IMG/VR virus record: IMGVR_UViG_3300037189_010778
Span: 1-64,000 of that record
From: a virus
Reading direction: 5' to 3' (one strand)
Length of the DNA: 64,000 nucleotides
Under the pieces are notes generated by a model. It saw nothing but the letters and a program-made list of their open reading frames with translations. It was not told where the DNA came from and ran no database searches. Of this stretch, positions 1 through 9,542 are shown piece after piece (positions within the stretch are counted from its first letter, which is position 1; each line of letters starts with the position of its first letter). Made by a program: the position numbers and the translations under genes.

Positions 1-3000
1 AAAGCGTATGATGCTGTAAGAGCATAGGATGAGCTTGTGGCGCTATTAGCTCGAGACGCTGTACCAAATAATGAACCTGTAAATCCTTGAGTGGCAATTA
101 CTGAACCTGTCACCTGAACTAATGAGCCAGATGCAAATATTAAATTGCTTCTATTTAAATCATCTGTACCATTTCCTAATATAAATGCACCAGCTCCTGA
201 TGTTGGTAAGTTGTATATGCCTTGAGCATGCTGGTAATTTGATATTGTGATAGTATTTTGGCCTTCAGCGTGTGAGTAATCTCCACTTGCTGTAGTTGAG
301 CGCCCTTCGGTATGTGAATAATCTCCAACTGCTGTAGTTAAGCGCCCTTCGGCATGTGAATGACTTCCTGATGCTGTTGTACTAAATCCTTCAGCATGTG
401 AATAGCTTCCAACTGTTGTAGTTGAACGCCCTTCGGCATGTGAATAACTTCCTGATGCTGCTGTTCCAGCACCCTCAGCGTGTGAATAGATTCCTGATGC
501 TGTTGTATTAGTTCCTTCAGCATGTGAATAGATTCCTAATGCTGTTGTACTAGATCCTTCAGCATGTGAGTAGTTCCCTATTGCTCTTGTAAAGTATCCT
601 TCAGCATGTGAATAGCTTCCTGATGCTGTTGTATTAAGTCCTTCAGCATGTGAATAGCTTCCTGATGCTGTTGTATTAGATCCTTCAGCATGGGATCCAA
701 TTCCTGTTGCTACTGTACTTTGACCTTCAGCGTGAGAATTATTTCCATGTGCCGTTACATTAGATCCTTGGGCATAAGCATTATAACCATTAACTGTAGC
801 TGATGATCCTTGAGCAAAACTATTACCAGACGATCCTATTGTAATGACACTAGTAAGATCTCCTATAATTAAATTATTATCAGTAATCCTAAAACCACTT
901 ATTGCATTATCATATGCAAAATTTGTACTTCCGTTTATTTTACCTGTACCTGTAGTAAGTAAAACATAATCAGGGTAATTATTTGTTATCGCCGGATATA
1001 TATCTGATGCTGTTAATGAAGTTGACGCACTAATTGCATTAGTAGCATAAGACGCAGTTCCATATAATGAACCACTAAATACTCCATTAAATGAACCACT
1101 AAATGATCCTGTATTACTAAGAAATTGATCTACTCTATTTGCGGTTACTATCACTGAAGGAACAGTAGGACCATATGCGGGAGTACTGGCCGCTAATTGA
1201 ATATCTGTAGCATTTGAAGACCACATTATCTGATAGTAATCGTTAGCGGCAGCATTCACAAACCAATTCCAAGCTGCTACTCCTTTACCATTTTGAGATA
1301 ATTCAACTATAGTATTTGTTTCTATAAGATCACCTCCATTTTTTCTTAACCAAATATAAGTAGTACTTGTTCCTCCAAGACTAGTTTTTTCTAATTGAGC
1401 TGAAAATTGGATGTTGTATACACCAGCATTAGTTGTTTTAATATAAGTGTTGTAAGGACTTGTTGATCCTGATATCGATACTCCGTTTGAAATATCTGTT
1501 GTATTAAGAGACATTGAACGGTTAATATTTGCTACAGGATTTGTTTGTGTAGTAGTGTCATAAAAACTACCATATGATCCTGTTGCTGTATTATATCCTC
1601 CGCCTCCACCAGTTGAACTAACAGTAACTTGACCTAATCCGTTTGCCGGAGATAGACTAATATTTGCTCCTGCTATTAATTGTGTTACACCACCGTTTGC
1701 AGAATAAGATGCTGTAGCGGCGTATGAAGCTGTACCCAATAAAGAACCTGTTAAACTTCCAGATACATTTAAACTTCCTGATAGTGTATAACTTCCTGAT
1801 AATGTTTTTGTATTATTCCAAACAGTTGTATCGTACATCAATAAATCACCATATGTTGGTGATGTTATAGAAACGTCACTTAATCCAGCTAATGTATTGG
1901 TTACAGTTGTACCTCCTCCACTTCCACCTACTGCTCTAAATAATCCACCAGGTATAAATTTATATGATGTACTATCAGTAAAATCCGCGTTATTTCTTAC
2001 TACTAAAGAACCTAAATAAATAGCGTTTGCTGCTGTATTTGGAGCTTCAGTAAATGATTCTACTGTTATATTCGCAATAGCATCTACTTGTGTTGTGTAG
2101 GAAGCATTACCATAGTATACTACTATTGGTTTTGGATTTAATGGTGATGTAGGGAAGAAAAAACATCTTTGAATACTCCATTGTCTGTTTGCTCCTGTAC
2201 CTGGTACTGCAGTTAAAACTCCATTATTTGAATATTTTGTTGGATCAATAGCTCCGTATCCTGTTCCATTATTTGTATCGTATGCCCAAACTGAACCAGA
2301 GTCATAATATCTAAATATTCTACTTGTAGTAGCTCCAGTTCCAGTTACATACGCTGGGTTATTTGGATTTGTTTGGTAATTTCCTCCATCTAAGAAGGCA
2401 GTACCATCACCTACTACTAAACTTCCTGTTGATGAACCACTTGGTGATAAAAGATATCCTGATAGCTTTAATGGGCCAAAAGCAGCAATAAATACATTAC
2501 TTCTTTGCTTCCATCCATATGCTACAGAAGGTTGTGTTACAACTCCATTAATTGAAGAATGATTTTGATGTAGTACTACACCGACAGGAATATAATCATC
2601 TACTTGTCCATCTGTTAAAGGATATCCTTGAGCGTATATTTGTCCACTTGAACTAATAGCAATAAATGACTGATCATAAGAGGCACTTAAAGCATTAATT
2701 GTATTTGTTACATTTCCCCAATTTATATATTGTACTGTTGGATATGGATTATCATTAAATGAAGCATTTAAATTTACTATAATACCACTACCGCTTGCTA
2801 CTTGATATGTAGTTGAGTTTACTTGAGTTACTAATCCTCCATCTAATAAACCGGTATATAAATTTCCTTCTAACCAACGTAAACGAGTTGTATTACTATA
2901 TCCGGCCCCATTTTGAGAAAAATACAAGTCATTTGTAGAACCAGACACATAAATATAAGACGCAGATATCGCAGGGTCAATATTTGAGTTTATTGGTAAA

Positions 3001-3995
3001 TATCTTGTATAACCAGTTTGATTTATATCTCCAAATATTTGAATGTTTGGTGTAGTTGTGCCTTGTGCTCCTGATATAATCAAACTACCTGATAATGTTG
3101 TATTACCATATAAAGCATTATTTCCTACTTGTGTAGTTGATCCACTCACATTAAGTGATCCTGTCAATGATGTGTTTCCTATTAACGTATTTGAACCAGT
3201 TGTTGTTAAAGAACCAGTTATTTGAACAGTTTGACGCAACGGATTAACATACGACGCTGTATTAGCTGTTTGAGCTAGCGTAGCGTATGACGCACTTACT
3301 GCTTGTAAAACGTATGATGCCGTTTGAGCGTTTTGTACGTATGAAGCTGTTTGTGCTGTTACAACATATGAGGCTGTACTAGCATTGTTTGCCCAACTTG
3401 ATGTACCTTGAAGTGAACCTGTGAATCCTGCTGTTGAAATTGTTGAACCAGTTATTGTTAAACTTCCAGTTGGAATAATAACACTACCATATAATGATTG
3501 TGTATCATTAGAAGCGTCACCAAATTGGTTTGATCCAGATGAGTATATTACAGAAGCTGTTTCATAAACTACATTTAAATAATTTATAGAAGCTGTGCCA
3601 TTTATAGTAATATTTCCTGTGATTGTACCACCAGTTAAAGGTAGATATAAGGGAGCTACTGAGGCAGTAGCAGCATATGATGAACTTAATACATACGAAG
3701 CAGTTTGAGCTATTTGTACATATGATGCTGTTAAAGCATATGATGAACTTAATGAACTAGAGGCAAATGATGATGATGGAGATGTTTTTAGTACTAAATC
3801 TGTACTTGCCGTTGTTGGACTAAACCAATATTCTACTGGAGCTCCACTACCTGTGATAGTCACAGTCATTCCTACATACCTGAGTAACGTACTTATTGAT
3901 CCTGTAGCTTCCGCTACACTAGCGTATGGTCCTAACCTAGAATCTATGTTCTTGGTCGTATTGACTGTAAAATTATCTATTACTGATATTGCCAT
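1..3995 (-). CDS. Large tail fibre with YadA-like SHAEG repeats (C-terminus outside window)
   Basis: Open from an ATG at 3995 to the window edge without a stop, so at least 1331 residues; the C-terminus is missing. It begins MAISVIDNFTVNTTKN and is rich in S, T, G and A. Long stretches consist of TASYV/SASYA units, common in phage fibre shafts. A central region may be globular. Near the window edge about fifteen 14-residue units of the form SHAEGxxTTASGxY lie in tandem, like the left-handed beta-roll repeats of YadA-type trimeric adhesin heads. By family analogy this is a trimeric receptor-binding or long tail fibre at the tail tip. It follows the 579-residue fibre gene (9 bases apart) and shares its ASYV repeats. 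A C-terminal chaperone (S74-type) would be typical but lies outside the window. Confidence 0.85.
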   Translation of the reverse strand, partial: MAISVIDNFTVNTTKNIDSRLGPYASVAEATGSISTLLRYVGMTVTITGSGAPVEYWFSPTTASTDLVLKTSPSSSFASSSLSSSYALTASYVQIAQTASYVLSSSYAATASVAPLYLPLTGGTITGNITINGTASINYLNVVYETASVIYSSGSNQFGDASNDTQSLYGSVIIPTGSLTITGSTISTAGFTGSLQGTSSWANNASTASYVVTAQTASYVQNAQTASYVLQAVSASYATLAQTANTASYVNPLRQTVQITGSLTTTGSNTLIGNTSLTGSLNVSGSTTQVGNNALYGNTTLSGSLIISGAQGTTTPNIQIFGDINQTGYTRYLPINSNIDPAISASYIYVSGSTNDLYFSQNGAGYSNTTRLRWLEGNLYTGLLDGGLVTQVNSTTYQVASGSGIIVNLNASFNDNPYPTVQYINWGNVTNTINALSASYDQSFIAISSSGQIYAQGYPLTDGQVDDYIPVGVVLHQNHSSINGVVTQPSVAYGWKQRSNVFIAAFGPLKLSGYLLSPSGSSTGSLVVGDGTAFLDGGNYQTNPNNPAYVTGTGATTSRIFRYYDSGSVWAYDTNNGTGYGAIDPTKYSNNGVLTAVPGTGANRQWSIQRCFFFPTSPLNPKPIVVYYGNASYTTQVDAIANITVESFTEAPNTAANAIYLGSLVVRNNADFTDSTSYKFIPGGLFRAVGGSGGGTTVTNTLAGLSDVSITSPTYGDLLMYDTTVWNNTKTLSGSYTLSGSLNVSGSLTGSLLGTASYAATASYSANGGVTQLIAGANISLSPANGLGQVTVSSTGGGGGYNTATGSYGSFYDTTTQTNPVANINRSMSLNTTDISNGVSISGSTSPYNTYIKTTNAGVYNIQFSAQLEKTSLGGTSTTYIWLRKNGGDLIETNTIVELSQNGKGVAAWNWFVNAAANDYYQIMWSSNATDIQLAASTPAYGPTVPSVIVTANRVDQFLSNTGSFSGSFNGVFSGSLYGTASYATNAISASTSLTASDIYPAITNNYPDYVLLTTGTGKINGSTNFAYDNAISGFRITDNNLIIGDLTSVITIGSSGNSFAQGSSATVNGYNAYAQGSNVTAHGNNSHAEGQSTVATGIGSHAEGSNTTASGSYSHAEGLNTTASGSYSHAEGYFTRAIGNYSHAEGSSTTALGIYSHAEGTNTTASGIYSHAEGAGTAASGSYSHAEGRSTTTVGSYSHAEGFSTTASGSHSHAEGRLTTAVGDYSHTEGRSTTASGDYSHAEGQNTITISNYQHAQGIYNLPTSGAGAFILGNGTDDLNRSNLIFASGSLVQVTGSVIATQGFTGSLFGTASRANSATSSSYALTASYA
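215..835 (-). repeat. Tandem 42-bp coding repeat (SHAEG units)
   Basis: About 15 direct copies with a 42-base period encode 14-residue YadA-head-like units (HAEG recurring every 14 residues). Edge copies diverge to HAQG, HTEG, YAQG and FAQG. Because the period is a multiple of three, gain or loss of copies keeps the frame and changes fibre length. Confidence 0.85.
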
Positions 3996-4004
3996 GATTC
4001 GTCG

Positions 4005-5744
4005 TTATGTAAATATATAGTTTTGAGCTGGAGATACATTAGTTAGTGTGTTTGAGCGGTATATCTTATAGGATATTCCCGACCATTTTCCTGGGGCTCC
4101 ATCTTGGTTTCTGGTATATTTTGTAAAAGCTGATAGTACTTCAAAACCATTACCGTCCTTAATAGATGTTAAATCTGCATAACTTGCTGGGTAGCAGAAA
4201 TATACATAAGCGCTGGTACCATTAATAGATAGCGTTTTTGTACCTTGTGACTGTACTAGTTGAGTTAATGATGCTGATATATTTCCTGTTGTAGAGTAGT
4301 CAGTTGCAGACATTCCATAATAATATGGATACACATACGTTATAGTTCTTGTTTGAGTTATAAGAGCACTTGTTTGTGGATTAATAGCGTTTAGGGTAAG
4401 TGTTACTGATCCAGCAACAGTATTATTTATTGTTTGTGTACCACCTAATCCTAAGTTATTTGAACTTCCTAATACATTGTTTCCAAAGAAATATGTAAAG
4501 TTTCCAGTAGATGCATTAGATGCTGTAAAACTAGCACTATAAGCATATCTACCATTAGGACTATCTGCTGTTGCTGTAAATGATGAGGTGTTAAATGTAT
4601 AAGAACTACTTACTTCAGCTGTTGGGCTTGAACTCAATATTAAAGTACCACCATTATATAATGAAAATGCTCCTAATGTTGGTGCTATGTATGTTATTAA
4701 CATAGCTCTTAAAATAGATTCTACACTTGATCCAGATTGATAAGTAGTACCAGATGTTGAACCCCCTACAGTAACATTTGATGTTAATGTTTGTTGTAAT
4801 ATAGTATTTGAGGCTGTTATAGCTAGACTAGCTGTTCCTAATAAACTGCCTGTAAATCCTAATGTAGATGTCACTGATCCAGTTACAACTAAACTACCAG
4901 TTATTATAGCACTACCTGTATACGGGAATGAAGAAGCATTTGCTACATAAGATGCGGTTAAAGCGTAGGATGAACTCACAGCATTTAAAATATAAGATGC
5001 TGTTTGAGCGTTTTGAACATATGAAGATGTTAAAGCGTAAGACGCTGAAGTGGAACTAGATGCGTATGAGGCGCTTATTACGCTGCCTCCATAATATGAT
5101 GCTGTATTAGCTGTTTGAGCTAGAATAGCAAACGATGCGCTTACAGCCTGTAAAACATATGATGCACTTACAGCATTTTGTACGTATGATGCGGTTTGGG
5201 CTGTTGCAACATAAGACGCAGTTTGTGCTGTTTGTACAAATGAGGCTGTAGCGGCATAAGATGCGCTTAAAGCAGGATTAGTACTATTATGAACTGAGCC
5301 AGTAACATAAGATGCTGTAAGAGAATATGATGCACTAGTTGAACTAGACGCGTAAGAAGCACTTACAGCTTGTAAGACATAGGATGCAGTTTGTGCAGTT
5401 TGTACGTAGGATGCTGTCACCGCTTGTGATGCACTTACAGCCCAACTCGATGTACCTTGTAATGATCCTGTAAATCCTAATGTAGATGTTATCGAACCAG
5501 TTACAACTAAACTACCCGTTATTATAGCACTACCTGTATAAGGGAATGTTGATCCTCCTCCACCTGAACCAGTTGCTACAGTTATAGGGAATGTACTACC
5601 ATCTCCCTTAGTAAATGTAATTGTATTTGAAGATACAGAAGCAGTAGTAAGTAGACTCGCTGTACTAACTGCACTTCCTCCTCCACCAGCATTTTGCTCA
5701 TAGAATCCTACTGGAACCTGATCTAAAAATCTTACTCTAGCCAT
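4005..5744 (-). CDS. Tail fibre protein with ASYV repeats
   Basis: 579 residues starting MARVRFLDQVPVGFYEQ, followed by a glycine-rich linker and two copies of a segment running FPYTGSAIITGSLVVTGS to FTGSL. Between and around them lie TASYVQTAQ/SASYVLQA heptad-like units, and a globular beta-rich C-terminal half follows (from about residue 320). Composition and repeats match shafts of trimeric phage fibres; the C-terminal part may bind a receptor or connect to the next fibre. It directly follows the gp15-like gene and precedes the larger fibre gene with the same repeats. An AATATTTATA element lies 12 bases before the start. Specific role (proximal or distal fibre) is not decidable from sequence. 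Confidence 0.75.
   Translation of the reverse strand: MARVRFLDQVPVGFYEQNAGGGGSAVSTASLLTTASVSSNTITFTKGDGSTFPITVATGSGGGGSTFPYTGSAIITGSLVVTGSITSTLGFTGSLQGTSSWAVSASQAVTASYVQTAQTASYVLQAVSASYASSSTSASYSLTASYVTGSVHNSTNPALSASYAATASFVQTAQTASYVATAQTASYVQNAVSASYVLQAVSASFAILAQTANTASYYGGSVISASYASSSTSASYALTSSYVQNAQTASYILNAVSSSYALTASYVANASSFPYTGSAIITGSLVVTGSVTSTLGFTGSLLGTASLAITASNTILQQTLTSNVTVGGSTSGTTYQSGSSVESILRAMLITYIAPTLGAFSLYNGGTLILSSSPTAEVSSSYTFNTSSFTATADSPNGRYAYSASFTASNASTGNFTYFFGNNVLGSSNNLGLGGTQTINNTVAGSVTLTLNAINPQTSALITQTRTITYVYPYYYGMSATDYSTTGNISASLTQLVQSQGTKTLSINGTSAYVYFCYPASYADLTSIKDGNGFEVLSAFTKYTRNQDGAPGKWSGISYKIYRSNTLTNVSPAQNYIFT
4849..4930 (-). repeat. 82-bp direct repeat inside fibre gene, copy 1
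   Basis: Nearly identical to 5467-5548. Encodes the FPYTGSAIITGSLVVTGS...FTGSL segment of the 579-residue fibre. Confidence 0.8.
5467..5548 (-). repeat. 82-bp direct repeat inside fibre gene, copy 2
   Basis: Nearly identical to 4849-4930, about 618 bases away in the same gene and frame. Recombination between copies would delete about 206 residues without a frameshift. Confidence 0.8.
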
Positions 5745-5755
5745 CTAATGTTTTT

Positions 5756-5765
5756 TATAAATATT
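5756..5765 (-). promoter_or_regulatory. AATATTTATA start-proximal element (fibre gene)
   Basis: Reads AATATTTATA on the coding strand, ending 12 bases before the fibre start at 5744. One of about 19 such sites. Confidence 0.5.
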
Positions 5766-6729
5766 AAATTATAGTAGCTCTTGATGTTGATTGGTCTATT
5801 TGTACTTTTCTTTCAGCTTCTTTTCTCTTAAGTTCAGTAGCAGTACCATCAGCATTAACAGAACCTTTAAGGATAGCTTCATTAGTTGTAGCTTCAACTG
5901 AGAATATCACTTTAGATTTATCACGAAATTTGATTACAGAACTTAAATCTTTTTGTATCACATTAGGTATAAGATATCCATTTAATTTAATATCAAAAGT
6001 ACTTTTAACTGCTCTTTCATCATTATCTGATAATTCACTTATTGTACTAAATGAATCAATCCGTGTTTGGAATTTATAACGTTGAGGATCTCCCCAATAT
6101 GAATCAGAAGCGTAATTTATTGCTTCAATTATTTTATTTAGTTGATCTACATAATACGTAAACACAACACAAGTATACGTTACCGTTACATAATCCGGCA
6201 TAATAGCGGCGTAGTACGTTTTTTCAGGTACCCTGTTATTTAAAACGTTAAAGTTAGAATACGCGTCGTATGGGGAATATTTTTTTACAAATACACCAAA
6301 ATTATTAGGATTATTAGCGTCTAATTTATTAGCTATAGTTCTATTTTTTTCTATACTACCACGTTTAAATACTATAAGAGGATACATAGGTGATCCTTTA
6401 CTATCTCTATAATATCCGTCTTTCTGCATTGATTTCCATTTTTCAGGAGCACCATAAAGTACAGGAACTACTAATCGTTCATTATTTTGAATAATAAATG
6501 GTTTTATAATATTTTGAAAATAAAATAATACAGCCTCATCTATATCTTGTATACCAACACTAAATGGTTTTGTAGTATCTCCATCAAATGATGTCTGTAG
6601 TGCTCTATTTTTCTCAGGAGATTCATACGAGTAATTAGGATTACCCATAGTAGCATCCTTAGGAGTTTGAAGTCCTACACTTATCTCACGTTGGGTTTTT
6701 GGTATTGGTTTTCTTCCTTGTGTGGCCAT
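5764..6729 (-). CDS. gp15: gp15-like tail completion / sheath stabiliser
   Basis: 321 residues. After a polar N-terminus, the middle part (residues about 60-290) matches the T4 gp15 pattern as I know it. A segment like RLVVPVLYGAPEKWKSM lies near the front. A central aromatic strand follows (VTVTYTCVVFTYYVDQLNKI), and then FDIKLNGYLIP, recalling gp15's FEVNGWMYP. In T4, gp15 caps the contracted or extended sheath and joins tail to neck. Position supports this: it follows the gp13-like and gp14-like genes in T4 order and precedes the fibres. The C-terminus (from about 285) is charged and probably disordered. The assignment rests on pattern and synteny, not alignment. Confidence 0.6.
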   Translation of the reverse strand: MATQGRKPIPKTQREISVGLQTPKDATMGNPNYSYESPEKNRALQTSFDGDTTKPFSVGIQDIDEAVLFYFQNIIKPFIIQNNERLVVPVLYGAPEKWKSMQKDGYYRDSKGSPMYPLIVFKRGSIEKNRTIANKLDANNPNNFGVFVKKYSPYDAYSNFNVLNNRVPEKTYYAAIMPDYVTVTYTCVVFTYYVDQLNKIIEAINYASDSYWGDPQRYKFQTRIDSFSTISELSDNDERAVKSTFDIKLNGYLIPNVIQKDLSSVIKFRDKSKVIFSVEATTNEAILKGSVNADGTATELKRKEAERKVQIDQSTSRATII

Positions 6730-6739
6730 AGTTTATATT

Positions 6740-7261
6740 TTATAATCGGTATGGTTGAATTCCTAAACGATCTCCTGGTACGTAGTGGGTTGTGCATATA
6801 ACACTAACATTGTATCCAAAGTATCCTAAATTTGGATTTAATGGATTATTTCCGTTAGAATCAGTGTATGGATAAGCAGGATCTTTACCTGTAAAGAATT
6901 GAACTATGTTTTCATTATCTATTTCCCAATAAGCATTTTGCCACATTATCACATCACCTACTGCAGGTTCAACCCCAGCATCTACTAGATCATCTCTTAA
7001 AAATTTAAATGTTATAGCCCATTCAAATCCAACCATATCATCAGGAGTTGGGGCTGTTTGATCTCCAACATCAATTAAACAATTAAATAAAACAGGTTCT
7101 TCAAAATATCTTCCACTTGAAGCTTCACCATATATGTTTGTAATAGTATCAGTAATATTACATTTATAAAATACACACTGTTGGGTAATTATATTACCCA
7201 TCAATTCTCTGTTCACATATCTGAACATACTCATGTCTCTTGCTGATCCAAATAAAGCCAT
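6740..7261 (-). CDS. gp14: gp14-like neck protein
   Basis: 173 residues, beginning MALFGSARDMSMFRYVNREL. Contains VMWQNAYWEID and a Y/N-rich C-terminal segment typical of head-completion neck proteins in environmental T4-like phages. It sits 3 bases after the gp13-like gene and 10 bases before the gp15-like gene, the T4 order 13-14-15. In T4, gp13 and gp14 form the neck collar that lets a DNA-filled head accept the tail. Shorter than T4 gp14 (about 256 residues), so orthology is tentative; a head-tail adaptor of another name would fit equally. Confidence 0.55.
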   Translation of the reverse strand: MALFGSARDMSMFRYVNRELMGNIITQQCVFYKCNITDTITNIYGEASSGRYFEEPVLFNCLIDVGDQTAPTPDDMVGFEWAITFKFLRDDLVDAGVEPAVGDVIMWQNAYWEIDNENIVQFFTGKDPAYPYTDSNGNNPLNPNLGYFGYNVSVICTTHYVPGDRLGIQPYRL

Positions 7262-7264
7262 ATT

Positions 7265-8410
7265 TTAACCTATATATATTGTCATTGGTACATAATTAAT
7301 TTCTTTTACACGTGCTTCTGATTCTGCTGCTCTTCTTTCAAGTAAAGATTGATTAGACGTTTCATTAAAATATGTACGTAATCTTTCAATTAAAGCATTT
7401 TTAGTTTCAGTAGCGGATGAAAGTAAATCTTGTTGATTTAATGTAACATTATCTCCAGGAATCGGAATTGTACCATATTTTCCTCTAACATATCCTAACA
7501 TTTCTTTAGATAATGCCAATGTATATTCAAATATCCATTGTCTGCCTATTGAATTTATTTGTGAATATATTGGATTACTATATGGAGCATTAGACTCATT
7601 AGTGACTTTATTTCCATCTGTTTGTTGGATTGAGTCATTTATCCTATCATCTAATTTTATATATTGAAATGATAAAAATGAATATACATTACCATAATTA
7701 GGTACAGGAAATATTCTTAATTTATTATTAATAATTTCAAAAGTATAATTAGGACCAATTACAGTATTCTGCATTTCAATAGACTGTACAGTCTGTATTG
7801 TTAAACTTGTAGGTACCATTAAATATCCTGTAGTACCATATCCTAAACCATAAGCACCAGCAGCTGGAGCTCCACCTAAATTAGCGTAAGCTATAGGGTT
7901 AAATAATTGGTTTACAGCTGGTGGAGGATTATAAAATATATTTTTAATTTCAATTCCTCCTGTTATATTTTGAGATGACGCCCATACATTTAAATCATAA
8001 TCTTGAACACCTGGAATAAGAGGAATTGAACCACTGTACCAAGTAACATTACCTCCAACACCTGCTTCTTCACCATATTGTTGAGATAGTCTCACTATAT
8101 TAGCAAAATTAGGTGTTATAATAGCATCATTGAGGTTAACATCAGTATTTAAACCTTCTACATTTAATAAGTTATCTCTAACTTTAAAGGCATAAAGTTC
8201 ATTACCATATGTGGTTACAGCATACTCAAACGCTGTATAAAAATTTATATCTTGTAATTCAACTTCTTGAATAGGATAACCTAAACGTTGAGCACAAAAT
8301 TTAGATACTTTGTCAGCATCTACCTGAAATTGAGGGTCATAATCGTAAAACCCAAATGGAGTTTCTCCAGGGGCAAACGATGATGATCCAGGCCATATTG
8401 GTACATTCAT
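7265..8410 (-). CDS. gp13: gp13-like neck protein
   Basis: 381 residues. Features include an N-terminal WPGSSSF/GFYDYDPQFQ segment and a helical region (DADKVSKFCAQRLGYP). A beta-rich centre and a C-terminal segment with YVRGKYGTIPIPGDNVTL follow, then a long helix (TKNALIERLRTYFNE). The last two elements recur in gp13-type neck proteins of marine T4-like phages. It heads the 13-14-15-like run after the decoration-like protein. Role by analogy: collar that binds the portal after packaging. Somewhat longer than T4 gp13 (about 309 residues). Confidence 0.6.
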   Translation of the reverse strand: MNVPIWPGSSSFAPGETPFGFYDYDPQFQVDADKVSKFCAQRLGYPIQEVELQDINFYTAFEYAVTTYGNELYAFKVRDNLLNVEGLNTDVNLNDAIITPNFANIVRLSQQYGEEAGVGGNVTWYSGSIPLIPGVQDYDLNVWASSQNITGGIEIKNIFYNPPPAVNQLFNPIAYANLGGAPAAGAYGLGYGTTGYLMVPTSLTIQTVQSIEMQNTVIGPNYTFEIINNKLRIFPVPNYGNVYSFLSFQYIKLDDRINDSIQQTDGNKVTNESNAPYSNPIYSQINSIGRQWIFEYTLALSKEMLGYVRGKYGTIPIPGDNVTLNQQDLLSSATETKNALIERLRTYFNETSNQSLLERRAAESEARVKEINYVPMTIYIG

Positions 8411-8414
8411 ATAA

Positions 8415-8840
8415 TTAAGTTGTTGCTATATAATATTCTACTACTGCGCTTGAACCAGATGGTTCTATGTAAACGTTTTGGATATCTTTAAATGTAAAAC
8501 TATTATCAACACTACTTGTTATCTTACTAGTTGATAAGAAAAATGAACTTCCTGTTGATACTAAAAATGAAGCACTTATATTAGGTGTACCTGTAATAAT
8601 AAGTTTTACAGGAACTGTTGATGAGTTTGTTATTCTAGCATATTGTATACTACTAGTTACAAACTGACCAGCACCAGGTATATTACTTAAATTAAAAATT
8701 GAAGTTTGAGAACCAGAAGGACAATTTAATATTCTATTATCTACATAATTAATACCATCAATTGTAAGAGTAGTATATGAACCTAAATCATTTCCGTTTA
8801 ATGTTATACTTTCATATATCTTTGAGGTAAAGGTTGCCAT
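8415..8840 (-). CDS. Small beta-rich virion protein, unassigned
   Basis: 141 residues, rich in S, T, N and I with alternating hydrophobic strands and no cysteine-based motif or nucleotide-binding site (one cysteine at NCPSGSQ). Placed between phoH and the neck genes and 4 bases before gp13-like; an AATATTTATA element precedes its start. Composition resembles capsid decoration or tail-associated beta-sandwich proteins. I do not recognise a family; virion role is inferred from neighbours only. Confidence 0.6.
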   Translation of the reverse strand: MATFTSKIYESITLNGNDLGSYTTLTIDGINYVDNRILNCPSGSQTSIFNLSNIPGAGQFVTSSIQYARITNSSTVPVKLIITGTPNISASFLVSTGSSFFLSTSKITSSVDNSFTFKDIQNVYIEPSGSSAVVEYYIATT

Positions 8841-8850
8841 GGTTTTTGAT

Positions 8851-8860
8851 TATAAATATT
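8851..8860 (-). promoter_or_regulatory. AATATTTATA element (141-residue gene)
   Basis: Coding-strand AATATTTATA about 11 bases before the start at 8840, in the short gap after phoH. Confidence 0.5.
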
Positions 8861-8870
8861 GGAAAGATAA

Positions 8871-9539
8871 TTACTTTCCATATTCATAGTCAAGTATTTT
8901 ACCAACTAGGTCTGAGCGGTGATTTTCTTTAAGTTTAATCCACTTAATTTCTTCTATTTTTTTAGATATTTCTATAACGTAAGATAAACCGTTAATTTCG
9001 CCGGTAGGTGTTTTTATATCAGTCTGTTCATTATCTCCGTTTATCACGATTTTTCCGTTTTTACCTAAACGAGTAAGTATAGCTAACATTTCTGCTTTAG
9101 TCATATTTTGTGCTTCTTCTACAATCAAAATATCATCTATAGTTTTACCACGTATAAACTGTACAGGCATTGCCTTGATTTTACCATCATCAACTATTTT
9201 GGTAACTTCGTTTTTATCCGAGCAACATTTTGTAAGATTCTCAAGTAAGGCTTCCATGTATGGATCAAATTTCTCATTTAAAGAACCAGGTAAAAATCCT
9301 AAACTCTTACCTACCTCAATTGCTGCACGTGTATTATATATGCAGTCTATTTGTTTTTTCTTAAGAAAATCTAACGCTGCTTGAGCACACACTAGTGATT
9401 TACCACTACCTGCCCTTCCTGTTACTATAACAATTTGATTTTCAACTATTAAACGTTTTGCTTCTTTTTGCTCATCATTAAGTTGTAGAGCGTTTATAGA
9501 TTTTATTTCGTTTTTTCTAACGCGATTTGGATCTTTCAT
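8871..9539 (-). CDS. phoH: PhoH-like ATPase
   Basis: 222 residues. Walker A GRAGSGKS at 41-48, Walker B ILIVEEAQ at 137-144, and a C-terminal KENHRSDLV segment. This is the compact phage PhoH-like form lacking extra RNA-binding domains. PhoH proteins are common in marine and freshwater phages; an ATPase or RNA-helicase-like role is proposed for the family but the phage function is unknown. Here it is inserted between the capsid gene and the neck genes, an unusual place for a metabolic gene. Confidence 0.9.
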   Translation of the reverse strand: MKDPNRVRKNEIKSINALQLNDEQKEAKRLIVENQIVIVTGRAGSGKSLVCAQAALDFLKKKQIDCIYNTRAAIEVGKSLGFLPGSLNEKFDPYMEALLENLTKCCSDKNEVTKIVDDGKIKAMPVQFIRGKTIDDILIVEEAQNMTKAEMLAILTRLGKNGKIVINGDNEQTDIKTPTGEINGLSYVIEISKKIEEIKWIKLKENHRSDLVGKILDYEYGK

Positions 9540-9542
9540 ATA

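Noticed and set aside
338-523. Minus-strand frame with repeated HQEVIHMPKG units
   Set aside because: Out-of-frame reading of the 42-bp SHAEG repeats inside the fibre gene.
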